This document shows positions 7,611 through 16,026 of a stretch of DNA of 64,000 bases, one piece after another. The notes beneath the pieces were generated by a model, which searched no databases, was not told the origin of the DNA, and saw only the letters and a program-made list of their open reading frames with translations. Position numbers and translations under genes: made by a program. Positions within the stretch are counted from its first letter, which is position 1. The number at the start of each line of letters is the position of its first letter. This DNA comes from Bacillota bacterium. GTDB taxonomy: Bacteria > Bacillota > Clostridia > Peptostreptococcales > Acidaminobacteraceae. The stretch lies in assembly GCA_025210655.1 (NCBI GenBank), contig JAOARG010000003.1, forward strand, positions 1 to 64,000, read 5' to 3'.

Positions 7611-9401
7611 TTAGTCTCTATATTTATAATATACTTCTTCTATTTTCTCACGAACCTCATAAAAGGCTTCCACAACATCAGGATCAAAGTGACTTCCTAC
7701 AGTCTCATCAATTATAGCATAACTCTTTTCAAGGGAAAAAGCTTCTTTGTAAGGTCTCTTTGATGTAAGTGCATCAAATACATCAGCCAAAGCACATATT
7801 CTTGCACTTAGGGGTATTTCCTCTCCCTTAACACCATTTGGATATCCACTACCATTGAATTTTTCCTGATGATATAAAGCTATTTCTCTTGCCATATTGA
7901 AGTAGGTAATATTGTACTTAGAAAATCTGTCATGCATTTTCTCTAATACCTTTGCCCCTATACTGGCATGGGTTTTCATTATATCAAATTCTTCATCCGT
8001 TAGCTTTCCGGGTTTAAGTAGTATTTCATCAGGTATACCGATTTTGCCTATATCATGCATTGGAGCTGCTAACTTTAACTCATCAAGATAACTTTTGCCA
8101 ATTAAATCTTTGTATTTATCCTTTTCTTTCAGTTTTTCTCCAATGATATATGCATAGTTACTCATTCTTACTAGATGTTGTCTTGTTTCGTTGTCACGAT
8201 ACTCTGCTAAATCACTTAAACTATTAGTTACTATACTAAGTAAATCATTAAATAGCAAGCTCTTGTAAAAGGCCATATTAATTTTGTAGGATATATTTTT
8301 TATAAACTCAACATTCCTATCTACGATCTTAGAACTGGATATAATCCTTGTATATCCAATGTACCGATCATTTACCATTATAGGTACACATACTTCACTA
8401 TCGGTATGCTTGACCTCTTCAACTATGCTTATTTGATCTATTGATTTCCTATCGAATTCAAAGCCATCATAGGATATCATATAATTATCATTTCTTGAAT
8501 CAGAATAAAATATATCTATGGATTTCAAATCAATATATTTATCAAATTTTTCTTTCATATAAGACACAATATCATAAATATTATCCTTAAAAATTATCTC
8601 ATCTTCTATGTGCTTAACTTCTGCAAGGTTATCTGAAAATCTATTGAATTCATTAAAGACCAGCTTAAACTCATCATTTTCTTTTCTGTCTAATCTCACA
8701 TTCATTTTCCCTGAACCCATTTTTTTGAAAACATCTACTATTTTATAAAGTGGTTTTTTGAAAGAAACTTCCATTGTTTTAATAAGAAATAGAAAAGTCA
8801 ATCCAGATACTATAAATGATATTATTTCAACGGTTTTAGCATATCTATTGTTTCTTTCAGCCTCTTCCCTACAAAGTCTAATCAATTCATCTTGATGTTT
8901 AAATAGACTCTCATTGTACTCTTTATACTTCTTCAGTACATTCTCGTAATTTAGAGATTCTATATTTTCTTTATTTAAAAGCCACTTAGCTGTTTCCAAA
9001 CTTTGATCCCAGTTTTCACCAAAGTCTTCCAGCGCCTCCATAAATATTACTAAAAAATCACCTTTGAACTTCAGTGGTATAATCTCACCATCTTTCTCAT
9101 ATTGCAAGTTTCTTATACTGTTATTAATAATTTCGAGTTCTACTATTGAATCTTCAATTTTATCAATATTTTCTTCCCTTTGAATATCAAAGTACATCAT
9201 ATTAACAACGGCAGTATTACCAACATTAACAGTATTTTGACTAATCCGCTCTATTAAAAGCTTTTGATTAAGGAAGATATCATTTAATACTAAATGCTGA
9301 TGTTGAGCATCAATAGCAACGTATGAAGAATAAATACTGACAATCAATATAATTAAGAAAAGTCCATATACGAGCAATAATTTTCCCCTTATAGTTTTCA
9401 T
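7611..9401 (-). CDS. membrane-anchored HD-GYP domain protein (c-di-GMP phosphodiesterase)
   Basis: A 596-residue sensor protein. One membrane segment lies near residues 10-30 and another near 195-215, flanking an extracytoplasmic sensor of about 160 residues. A HAMP-like stretch and a GAF-like region follow. The C-terminal 200 residues are an HD-GYP domain with HDIGKIGIPDEILLKPGKL and YHQEKFNGSGYP, so the metal site and GYP motif look intact (the second histidine of HHE is Q, a common variant). HD-GYP domains hydrolyse c-di-GMP. The ATG at 9401 follows GGGGG; an upstream GTG at 9407 is less likely. It lies 28 bases after the siroheme reductase-like gene and ends at a clear terminator. Confidence 0.88.
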   Translation of the reverse strand: MKTIRGKLLLVYGLFLIILIVSIYSSYVAIDAQHQHLVLNDIFLNQKLLIERISQNTVNVGNTAVVNMMYFDIQREENIDKIEDSIVELEIINNSIRNLQYEKDGEIIPLKFKGDFLVIFMEALEDFGENWDQSLETAKWLLNKENIESLNYENVLKKYKEYNESLFKHQDELIRLCREEAERNNRYAKTVEIISFIVSGLTFLFLIKTMEVSFKKPLYKIVDVFKKMGSGKMNVRLDRKENDEFKLVFNEFNRFSDNLAEVKHIEDEIIFKDNIYDIVSYMKEKFDKYIDLKSIDIFYSDSRNDNYMISYDGFEFDRKSIDQISIVEEVKHTDSEVCVPIMVNDRYIGYTRIISSSKIVDRNVEFIKNISYKINMAFYKSLLFNDLLSIVTNSLSDLAEYRDNETRQHLVRMSNYAYIIGEKLKEKDKYKDLIGKSYLDELKLAAPMHDIGKIGIPDEILLKPGKLTDEEFDIMKTHASIGAKVLEKMHDRFSKYNITYFNMAREIALYHQEKFNGSGYPNGVKGEEIPLSARICALADVFDALTSKRPYKEAFSLEKSYAIIDETVGSHFDPDVVEAFYEVREKIEEVYYKYRD

Positions 9402-9429
9402 ATACACCCCCGAAATTTATATAAAACAA

Positions 9430-10152
9430 TTACTGATTTTCTTCTAAAATACCGTCATTGTCTACACTATGCTCTTTTATTTTCTTTTTAAATATCTCAT
9501 TTACATCTTCAATAAATTGACTTAAACCTAGCTGATCGATAAAATCTCCCAGTTTTAAACCCATCTCTGCCTTATCATTGTAATAGTCATAAATAGCTTC
9601 AACCATGTAATATGCCCCGTCTTCATTTAAGTTCTCAGCAATAACATCAGCTAGTCTAGGATGAAATCCAGCACTTCCACCAGCTTTAATTACAAATCCC
9701 TTGTCAAATGTCCCAATAACACCGATATCCTTTGCATTGACAGAACCACATGCATTTCTACATCCTGAAACCCCTATTTTTGTTCTATTGGGAGCACTTT
9801 GTCCATAATATCTCTTTTCTAATTTCATACCTAACTTTAAAGAGTCTAGTTTCATTCTTTTACAGAAAGTAGCTGGACACATTTCAACATTTTTTACTGA
9901 ATAAGTAGATAAGACCCCTGGCTCCATTCCAAGATCAGTCCATGCTTTTTCAACATCTTCAGCTTTTAATCTTAATATAGCAATTCTCTGACCGGAAGTA
10001 ATCTTAAGTACACCTTTATACTTCTTAGCCACTTGGCCTATTTTTATTAGATTATCTGGTGATATGAATCCCCCAGCAATTCTTGGTGTGATTCCATAAG
10101 TTCTTTCACCATTTATAATACGCTGTAAAACTGCAAACTTTGGTTTTTCCAT
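9430..10152 (-). CDS. half-size nitrite/sulfite reductase-like siroheme protein
   Basis: A 240-residue protein made of one ferredoxin-like half domain (ITPRIAGGFIS, residues about 20-70) and one siroheme/[4Fe-4S] domain. The cluster ligands are MCPATFC (C-x5-C) near residue 95 and GVSGCRNACGS (C-x3-C) near 130, as in assimilatory nitrite and sulfite reductases. Full enzymes are about twice as long with two such repeats, so this belongs to the short NirA/NirB-C-like proteins of anaerobes whose substrate is often unknown. The ATG at 10152 sits behind AAGGAG. Siroheme could come from the cobA and sirC genes at 37.5-40.5 kb. Confidence 0.8.
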   Translation of the reverse strand: MEKPKFAVLQRIINGERTYGITPRIAGGFISPDNLIKIGQVAKKYKGVLKITSGQRIAILRLKAEDVEKAWTDLGMEPGVLSTYSVKNVEMCPATFCKRMKLDSLKLGMKLEKRYYGQSAPNRTKIGVSGCRNACGSVNAKDIGVIGTFDKGFVIKAGGSAGFHPRLADVIAENLNEDGAYYMVEAIYDYYNDKAEMGLKLGDFIDQLGLSQFIEDVNEIFKKKIKEHSVDNDGILEENQ

Positions 10153-10310
10153 AATTTCATCTCCTTTGATTTTTCATATATACCCTTATTTTATAACATC
10201 CTTTCAAGAACTGCCTTAAGTTTCAATAAAAAATTTAAGTATACAATAATTTATTTGAAATGGGGTATAAATATAAAAGCTAAGTACTATAAGGAGAAAG
10301 GAATGGTTAT

Positions 10311-11528
10311 ATGAAAAGGTTGGGAATTTTTATAGGGCTGCTTTTAATATTTAGCAGCTACACTTTTGGTGATATTGCTATTGAAACTATTTCACCAAAT
10401 ACTTGGATTACTGCTGAAGCTCCATCAGAAGTAACGGACCCAGATGAGTTCAACGATAATTTTAGTAATTTATTATACTATGATTTTGCCCCTTACTACA
10501 AAGTTTATCGATTACCTGTTTCAATATCAGATTACACAATTTATATGAAGCATCCTGGTGGCGAATACAAAAATATTTTAGTTTCAGGGACTAATCCACT
10601 ACCGGGAAATACTAGAACCTTCAACAGTTATGAAGTTCAAGCTATGGAATCATTCTTCTTATTCTTCCAACAACCATACCTGGAACTTCCAGAGAAGAAC
10701 ACCCACGCAACAAGAGTCAGCTTTAGTATTCATCCAAAAAGTGATAGTAGAAATATATATTTCATTGCTTACTTCAATAAAGCAGGAGATGACTTTGAGT
10801 TTATGGTAAAATCCCCTGCTGATCCTGCTAATGATGTTGAAAACAATACAGAAAATCCATATGCTCCATATTTAAAAGGACATTACTGGGGAATCGTTCA
10901 CGAACTTCCTGTATATCTCTCTAAGGATAATTATGTAGATGACAATCAATCTTTAAATGTTACATCACAGCCTGATCAAAGTAATTTAGATAACAAAGAT
11001 TACTCAGATACCCCTGCTAAGTGGGCAGACCAATGGATTAAGGAAGCAATATCATTAGGTCTCATACCAGATAACATGAGAAATAGTTATGACAAAGCTC
11101 TAACGCGTCAAGATTTTGTCGATGTATATGTACCTCTTTTAGAAAAACTTAGGGGTTTAAATTATCCTCAAAGCAATATGCTATTAAAGGATACAAGCAG
11201 TATGAATGCTAAAATTGCCGTGGAAAACCGAATTATAGCTAAGTTCTCAGGTGATTTATTCATTCCAGACGCTGCTCTAACTAGGGAAAAAGCAAGTTTT
11301 TATTTATATGCTGGAATTAAAACACTCTACCCTTATGAAAAATCTTTAACAAATGTTTATTTTGCAGATGTACAGACTGTAGAGCCTGTATACCTTGATT
11401 CACTTTTCTACTGGGTTGAAAAAGGAGTATATAGTAAGTTTTCAGATGGAAGAGTTGATCCAAAAAGAGTTATGACAAGACAAGAATTTTATGTATCTGT
11501 TTTAAGAATTTTTAAAGCTTTTCGTTAA
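10311..11528 (+). CDS. secreted protein with SLH-like C-terminal repeats
   Basis: A 405-residue exported protein. Residues 1-20 form a signal peptide (MKRLGIFIGLLLIFSSYTFG). The middle (about 25-210) is a unique domain that I do not recognise, rich in aromatic residues. From about residue 225 there are three S-layer-homology-like repeats, recognisable from DTPAKWADQWIKEAISLGLI, LTRQDFVD, and the last YFADV...YWVEKGVYSKFSDGRVDP followed by MTRQEFYVSVLR. SLH domains bind pyruvylated wall polymers, so the protein may be cell-wall attached. It is a single gene with AAAGGA upstream and a strong terminator downstream. Confidence 0.72.
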   Translation: MKRLGIFIGLLLIFSSYTFGDIAIETISPNTWITAEAPSEVTDPDEFNDNFSNLLYYDFAPYYKVYRLPVSISDYTIYMKHPGGEYKNILVSGTNPLPGNTRTFNSYEVQAMESFFLFFQQPYLELPEKNTHATRVSFSIHPKSDSRNIYFIAYFNKAGDDFEFMVKSPADPANDVENNTENPYAPYLKGHYWGIVHELPVYLSKDNYVDDNQSLNVTSQPDQSNLDNKDYSDTPAKWADQWIKEAISLGLIPDNMRNSYDKALTRQDFVDVYVPLLEKLRGLNYPQSNMLLKDTSSMNAKIAVENRIIAKFSGDLFIPDAALTREKASFYLYAGIKTLYPYEKSLTNVYFADVQTVEPVYLDSLFYWVEKGVYSKFSDGRVDPKRVMTRQEFYVSVLRIFKAFR

Positions 11529-11542
11529 AATGATTTATTAAT

Positions 11543-11594
11543 ATTATCTCAGTATAATTATTTTGATATAATTATATTGAGATAATTTCTTTTA
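11543..11594 (+). terminator. terminator after the SLH-like gene
   Basis: A long AT-rich hairpin with outer arms ATTATCTCA (11543-11551) and TGAGATAAT (11578-11586) is followed by TTTCTTTT. The ribosome binding site of the next gene (AAAGGAG, 11594-11600) follows at once, so some read-through into it is possible. Confidence 0.85.
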
Positions 11595-11607
11595 AAGGAG
11601 ATATGAT

Positions 11608-12438
11608 ATGAACCCTTGGAGCAAGATATACTCAGATTACACAAATAAATTGTTTTATTGGAAATACGATCATTATGAAGGAATACTATTAAAGATTCCT
11701 AGGGAAAATAATGAATGGGAGCTTACTAAATATAGTATTAGCCAAGTTGAAAAAACTCTCAATTATATATTCAAAAACGAAATAGTTGAAGTAAACAACA
11801 ACATAACAAAATTAGAAGATGGTTTTGAAAAAAGTGGCTTAGGTACTTTTTTTTATGATTCTTTTTCTGATAAAGTCCAAATAAATAACATTTTACATCT
11901 TGTAGAAATACTGCTTGATTTAGAAATTCTAAATAGCAATAAAGATAAAGACAACTTAAAAGTGTGGCTTAAAAACATTGACTGGAAATCAAGAATTGAA
12001 AAAAAGATTGATTTTGCAAATGTATTCCCTATTTTGAAACTGGAAATTAACCATATTACATTTGAAGTTTCTGATTTAGACAAATCAGTTGATTTTTACG
12101 AAAAGCTTTTTGATAAAAGTGTAATCGCACTTGGTGATAAAATGGCATACTTTGACTTAGATGGTATTTGGTTCGCCCTAAATGAAAAGCTTACAAAGAA
12201 AAAGGACAGCTATGATCATATAGCATTTTCGGTCCAAGAAAGTCAGTTAATCAACCTAAAGCTATATTATGATAATAACGGAATCGAATATCACAATGGC
12301 CGAGAAAGATTTAGTGAAGAAGGAAGTTCTATTTATATCAATGATCCTGATAAGCACTTAATAGAATTTCATACAAAATCACTTAATGACAGATTGGACT
12401 TCTACTCAAAAGGAAATAAAATTAAAATATTCAAATAG
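11608..12438 (+). CDS. FosB-like metallothiol transferase fused to an unknown N-terminal domain
   Basis: A 276-residue protein. Residues about 145-276 form a VOC (glyoxalase-fold) domain very like fosfomycin thiol transferase FosB: NHITFEVSDLDKSVDFYEKL, AYFDLDGIWFALNE, DHIAFSV, GRERF, YINDPDKHLIEFHT and LNDRLDFY. The metal ligands H149, H204 and E253 are in place, so the domain could add a thiol to fosfomycin or a related epoxide. Stand-alone FosB is about 140 residues; the first 140 residues here are extra, carry no motif I know and are rich in acidic and aromatic residues. ATG 11608 follows AAAGGAG. An oxidoreductase gene follows 16 bases after the stop. Confidence 0.75.
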   Translation: MNPWSKIYSDYTNKLFYWKYDHYEGILLKIPRENNEWELTKYSISQVEKTLNYIFKNEIVEVNNNITKLEDGFEKSGLGTFFYDSFSDKVQINNILHLVEILLDLEILNSNKDKDNLKVWLKNIDWKSRIEKKIDFANVFPILKLEINHITFEVSDLDKSVDFYEKLFDKSVIALGDKMAYFDLDGIWFALNEKLTKKKDSYDHIAFSVQESQLINLKLYYDNNGIEYHNGRERFSEEGSSIYINDPDKHLIEFHTKSLNDRLDFYSKGNKIKIFK

Positions 12439-12454
12439 ACAAAGGGAGGTTTAT

Positions 12455-13510
12455 ATGAGAAACATTAATGTAGGGATTATAGGATATGGTCTATCAGGTA
12501 GAATTTTTCACGGAGCAATAATTAAATATGTTGAGGGATTCAGTGTTAAAAAAATTTCTAGCCGTTCCCCTGAGAAAATACAGAGTGCTAAGGAAGACTT
12601 TCCTGATGCTGAAGTGGTAAGTTCTTTTGAAGATATAACCCAAGACCCAAATATAGACCTAGTTATAGTAAGTACACCAAATATTCATCATTTTCCAATT
12701 GCTGAAAATGCTCTTAAGAATAATAAGCACGTAATTATAGAAAAACCATTTACAGTAACATCAATAGAAGGTAAACTTCTAACAAAGCTGGCAATAGAAA
12801 AACAATTACTTATTTCTGTTTATCAAAACAGAAGATTTGATAGCGATTTATTAACTGTAAAAGAAATTATACAATCTAATGTACTTGGTGATATTGTAGA
12901 ATTCGAATCTCACTTTGACAGATTTAGAAATGAAATAAAGAAAAATTCTTGGCGAGAAGAAAATACACCTGGTTCTGGTGTACTATTTGATCTAGGTTCA
13001 CATTTAATCGATCAAGCCCTTTATCTTTTTGGGATTCCAGAAGAAATTTATTGTGATATTTCCCATCAAAGAAATGGAAAAGTCGATGATAATTTCGAAT
13101 TGATCATGTATTATGAATCTCTAAAAGTTACTTTAAAAGCCAGTAGCCTAGTTAAAGAGCCTTTACCAAGATTTATTATTTCAGGGAGCAAGGGGAGTTT
13201 TCAAAAGTATGGTCTAGATATACAAGAAAGTGATTTAAGATCTGGAAAAAGGCCAACATATCCAGAATGGGGAAAAGAGCCCGAAGAACTGTGGGGAGTT
13301 CTTAATACTATCGAAAGTAGAAAAGTTTACGAAAGTATTCCTGGAAACTATCGCCTTTATTACGAAAACGTACATGATGCTATTTCCAAGGGTTCTGAAT
13401 TAATTGTAAAAGCAGTTGAAGCTATGAATGTAATTTGGATAATAGAGAAAGCCATTCTTAGCAACTTAGAAAAACGAAGAATTTCTTGTTATGATATGAA
13501 AAATTTATAA
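12455..13510 (+). CDS. Gfo/Idh/MocA family oxidoreductase
   Basis: A 351-residue NAD(P)-dependent dehydrogenase. The N-terminal Rossmann fold starts with VGIIGYGLSGRIFHGAII, and the family signature EKPFTVT (about residue 95) supplies the catalytic lysine. The C-terminal domain (about 125-350) has GVLFDLGSHLIDQAL, typical of YvaA/YdgJ-type members acting on inositols or sugars. The start is ATG 12455 behind AAAGGGAGG; a longer frame starting within the previous gene is not used. It follows the FosB-like gene by 16 bases, and a strong terminator ends the pair. The substrate is unknown. Confidence 0.9.
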   Translation: MRNINVGIIGYGLSGRIFHGAIIKYVEGFSVKKISSRSPEKIQSAKEDFPDAEVVSSFEDITQDPNIDLVIVSTPNIHHFPIAENALKNNKHVIIEKPFTVTSIEGKLLTKLAIEKQLLISVYQNRRFDSDLLTVKEIIQSNVLGDIVEFESHFDRFRNEIKKNSWREENTPGSGVLFDLGSHLIDQALYLFGIPEEIYCDISHQRNGKVDDNFELIMYYESLKVTLKASSLVKEPLPRFIISGSKGSFQKYGLDIQESDLRSGKRPTYPEWGKEPEELWGVLNTIESRKVYESIPGNYRLYYENVHDAISKGSELIVKAVEAMNVIWIIEKAILSNLEKRRISCYDMKNL

Positions 13511-13519
13511 GAATATAAT

Positions 13520-13552
13520 GGGGAGTCGTTATTTAACGACTCCCCTATTTTT
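13520..13552 (+). terminator. bidirectional terminator between convergent genes
   Basis: Hairpin GGGGAGTCGTT-ATTT-AACGACTCCCC (13520-13545) followed by TATTTTT. It sits between the oxidoreductase stop (13510) and the convergent small gene (13554) and could serve both strands. Confidence 0.9.
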
Positions 13553-13553
13553 A

Positions 13554-13877
13554 TCATTCTTCAAAGATTCCTATATCAAATGTAAAACTATCTTCAAATA
13601 TTTCGTCATAGCCAAAATCATTGAAAAGAAAGACTCTAATGTCTGTCTCATTCCAATAACAATATATTTTTCCAAATATTGCTCCAGCTTCCTTACAAAA
13701 ATACATCTTCAAACCATCAAAATATCTTGATTTATATCTTGAAGCAACAAAATCATCCTTATTCAGATGTATCATCCTTATATAGTTCATTATATTATAC
13801 TTTAATAACTCATCCTTCGATAAATTATCGACACCTTTTTTAAGCATTCTTCTAAGACTAAGTTCTGAATACATCAT
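13554..13877 (-). CDS. conserved-looking small protein of unknown function
   Basis: A 107-residue soluble protein with no domain I recognise. It is rich in aromatic residues and acidic at the C-terminus (FTFDIGIFEE), with a lysine/arginine-rich N-terminal helix (SLRRMLKKG). ATG 13877 follows AAGGGG with an 8-base gap, so it is probably expressed. It stands alone, convergent to the oxidoreductase gene and sharing its terminator. Confidence 0.6.
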   Translation of the reverse strand: MMYSELSLRRMLKKGVDNLSKDELLKYNIMNYIRMIHLNKDDFVASRYKSRYFDGLKMYFCKEAGAIFGKIYCYWNETDIRVFLFNDFGYDEIFEDSFTFDIGIFEE

Positions 13878-14129
13878 AAAGACAACCCCTTAAGTAAAAC
13901 TTTTATTTCATATATGTAAGTAAAACGGGAACTACTAAGCATCAATACAATATGTCATAATAATTATACCATAAATATGTCATCAAGCTGAATAAATGAT
14001 TTTGAATTTTATTTTATACACTAATTCTCATAACTTACTTTTAGGAAAGTTCCTTTCAAAAAAGTGCATTATTTTTTATTTTGTGGCTATATATTATAAT
14101 GTATTTAAAATAAAAAATTAGGAGGTATC

Positions 14130-14639
14130 ATGGATACTATTAAAAGTATTATCGAAAGAAGAAGTATTAGAAAGTATACAAATAAAGAGATAAGCGAATT
14201 AGAATTAAATAAACTTTTAGAGGCTGCAATGTACGCTCCTTCCGGTGGCAATGCTCAACCTTGGGATTTCGTAGTAATAAGAGATAAGGAAAAACTGTTG
14301 AGAATTACTGATGTACATCCTTACTCTCATCCCCTAAAGGAAGCAAATCTTGCTATTGTAGTTTGTGGTAATATGAAAAAAGAGAAATTCCCAGGACTAT
14401 GGATTCAAGACTGCTCCGCAGCAACACAAAATATCCTCCTAGCTGCTACTGATTTAGGAATAGGCTCAGTTTGGTTAGGTATCTATCCAGAAGAAGACAG
14501 AGTAAATGGATTGAAAGATATTATAGAAGCTCCAGATCACATTATTCCATTTTCTGTTGTTTCATTAGGTTATCCTGATGAAAAGAAAAAGACACCAGAA
14601 AGATTTTCTCAAATGAATGTACACATGGAAAAATGGTAA
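14130..14639 (+). CDS. nitroreductase family protein
   Basis: A 169-residue FMN-dependent oxidoreductase of the nitroreductase fold. The signature ERRSIRKYTNKEI (residues 8-20) binds FMN phosphate, and APSGGNAQPWDF (about 36-47) and GIGSVWLGIYP (about 110-120) are family hallmarks. These enzymes reduce nitro compounds, quinones or flavins with NAD(P)H in the cytoplasm. ATG 14130 follows AGGAGG; a TATAAT lies at 14095-14100 without a clear -35 box. The gene stands alone and ends at a strong terminator. A second member is at 20252-20788. Confidence 0.92.
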   Translation: MDTIKSIIERRSIRKYTNKEISELELNKLLEAAMYAPSGGNAQPWDFVVIRDKEKLLRITDVHPYSHPLKEANLAIVVCGNMKKEKFPGLWIQDCSAATQNILLAATDLGIGSVWLGIYPEEDRVNGLKDIIEAPDHIIPFSVVSLGYPDEKKKTPERFSQMNVHMEKW

Positions 14640-14706
14640 GTATCATTAAAAAAGTTATTACTGTCTTCCCCCCACATATGGAAGATTATAAAGATCCACA
14701 AATAGT

Positions 14707-14744
14707 AAAAGTAGTATCCTTATTAAAGGGTACTACTTTTTTCT
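14707..14744 (+). terminator. terminator after the nitroreductase gene
   Basis: Hairpin with arms AAAAGTAGTA and TACTACTTTT around a CCTT/AAGG inner stem, followed by TTC. The remaining spacer to 14909 shows nothing else I can name. Confidence 0.85.
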
Positions 14745-14909
14745 TCAGTCATAATAAAACAAGGAATAAAGTGTGTATTGTTATTTTAGAAACATTTTAA
14801 ACATAATATATAGGGGTTTACGTTTAATATGTGTATACTATGACTGATATTGACATTATAACAATATTTTCTGAAAGTCACATTGACAAAACGGGGTATT
14901 TATAGGATT

Positions 14910-15812
14910 TTAATATATAATTATCTCATTATATTCATTTGATCCTTTATCAAATTTTTCCCTAAACTCAGATGGGGTTAGATCATAAAACTCTTTAAAA
15001 TACTGTATTAAGTACTTTTGATCAGAGAATCCACAATGGTCGCTGATATATGTTATTGAGTAATTACTAGTAGCAATCATTATAGTAGCGTGCTTTATCA
15101 TTATTGAATATCTCAACCATTTGTAACCAAATCCGTAACGCTCCCTAATATCTTTTCTCATATGACCATAGCTAATATCTAAATTCTCACATACATCTTT
15201 CAGAGAGCTTATCCCACTACTATTCATTTCAAAGAGACTTTTAAAAACATAATAGTATCTATTAATTATTTTTTCACTATACCTTTTGAATCTAATTCCA
15301 CACCTCAAATAGTCGAAATTTTCAAACAAATAAGAAAGGATAACTCCTGAACAAGATACTAGTTTTTCAAGTTTCTCTCCTGTCTCAAACATGTAGGTAA
15401 GCTGTTCGATATATCTTTGTAAAACTTGATACTTTTCTTGATTATTATTTCTATAATAATACGTATTACATAAAATAATAGTTGAAAGTCTATCGGAAGT
15501 ATATTCTTCAACAAATGTGCTATCAAAATATATAAAAGCCAAGCTATTATCTTCAGTCAGTCCTTCTATTTCATATGTTTCATATGGATTCATTATAATG
15601 AAATCTGAAACCTCAAGATAGTTCTCCCTTGCCCATACCCTTACTCTTACCTTACCTTTTAACACTTTAATTATCAAGAGGTTATCATGCCATCTGTAAT
15701 CCATTTTCTTCACATTATATATCTCCAATCTCACTGGAGATTTACCGTCATTATATTGTTTTTTGATATTTACCCCTCCAATATATCTTATTGTAGCCCC
15801 TAACAAGACCAC
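14910..15812 (-). CDS. AraC family transcriptional regulator
   Basis: A regulator of up to 300 residues. The C-terminal 100 residues hold the two AraC helix-turn-helix motifs: LKDVCENLDISYGHMRKDIR and YSITYISDHCGFSDQKYLIQ, ending in YDLTPSEFREKF. The N-terminal part is a cupin-like ligand domain (YEIEGLTEDNSLAFIYF). The start is doubtful. GTG 15812 has no clear ribosome binding site, while a strong GGAGGGG (about 15776-15782) is not followed by a standard start codon in frame. The gene is divergent from the prepilin gene, about 215 bases apart, and might regulate it. Confidence 0.82.
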   Translation of the reverse strand: MVLLGATIRYIGGVNIKKQYNDGKSPVRLEIYNVKKMDYRWHDNLLIIKVLKGKVRVRVWARENYLEVSDFIIMNPYETYEIEGLTEDNSLAFIYFDSTFVEEYTSDRLSTIILCNTYYYRNNNQEKYQVLQRYIEQLTYMFETGEKLEKLVSCSGVILSYLFENFDYLRCGIRFKRYSEKIINRYYYVFKSLFEMNSSGISSLKDVCENLDISYGHMRKDIRERYGFGYKWLRYSIMIKHATIMIATSNYSITYISDHCGFSDQKYLIQYFKEFYDLTPSEFREKFDKGSNEYNEIIIY

Positions 15813-15964
15813 TATAAAATTTGTCTCTATATCAGTACATGTAATTATATATTATTTCTATTATTATTACTTTGACAATTAGAGGTATTTTCACATTTAC
15901 TTCACTCTAGAACTGCATTTACAAATCTTAGTTTAATCTTAACCAAATATTTACCATGTAAGCA

Positions 15965-15994
15965 TTTACATATCATATGACAAACTATTATAAT
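15965..15994 (+). promoter_or_regulatory. promoter of the prepilin-like gene
   Basis: TTTACA (15965-15970), 18-base spacer, TATAAT (15989-15994); the start codon is 33 bases further at 16027. Confidence 0.65.
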
Positions 15995-16026
15995 GGTAAT
16001 ACATGACAATAAGGAGATTAAAAACC

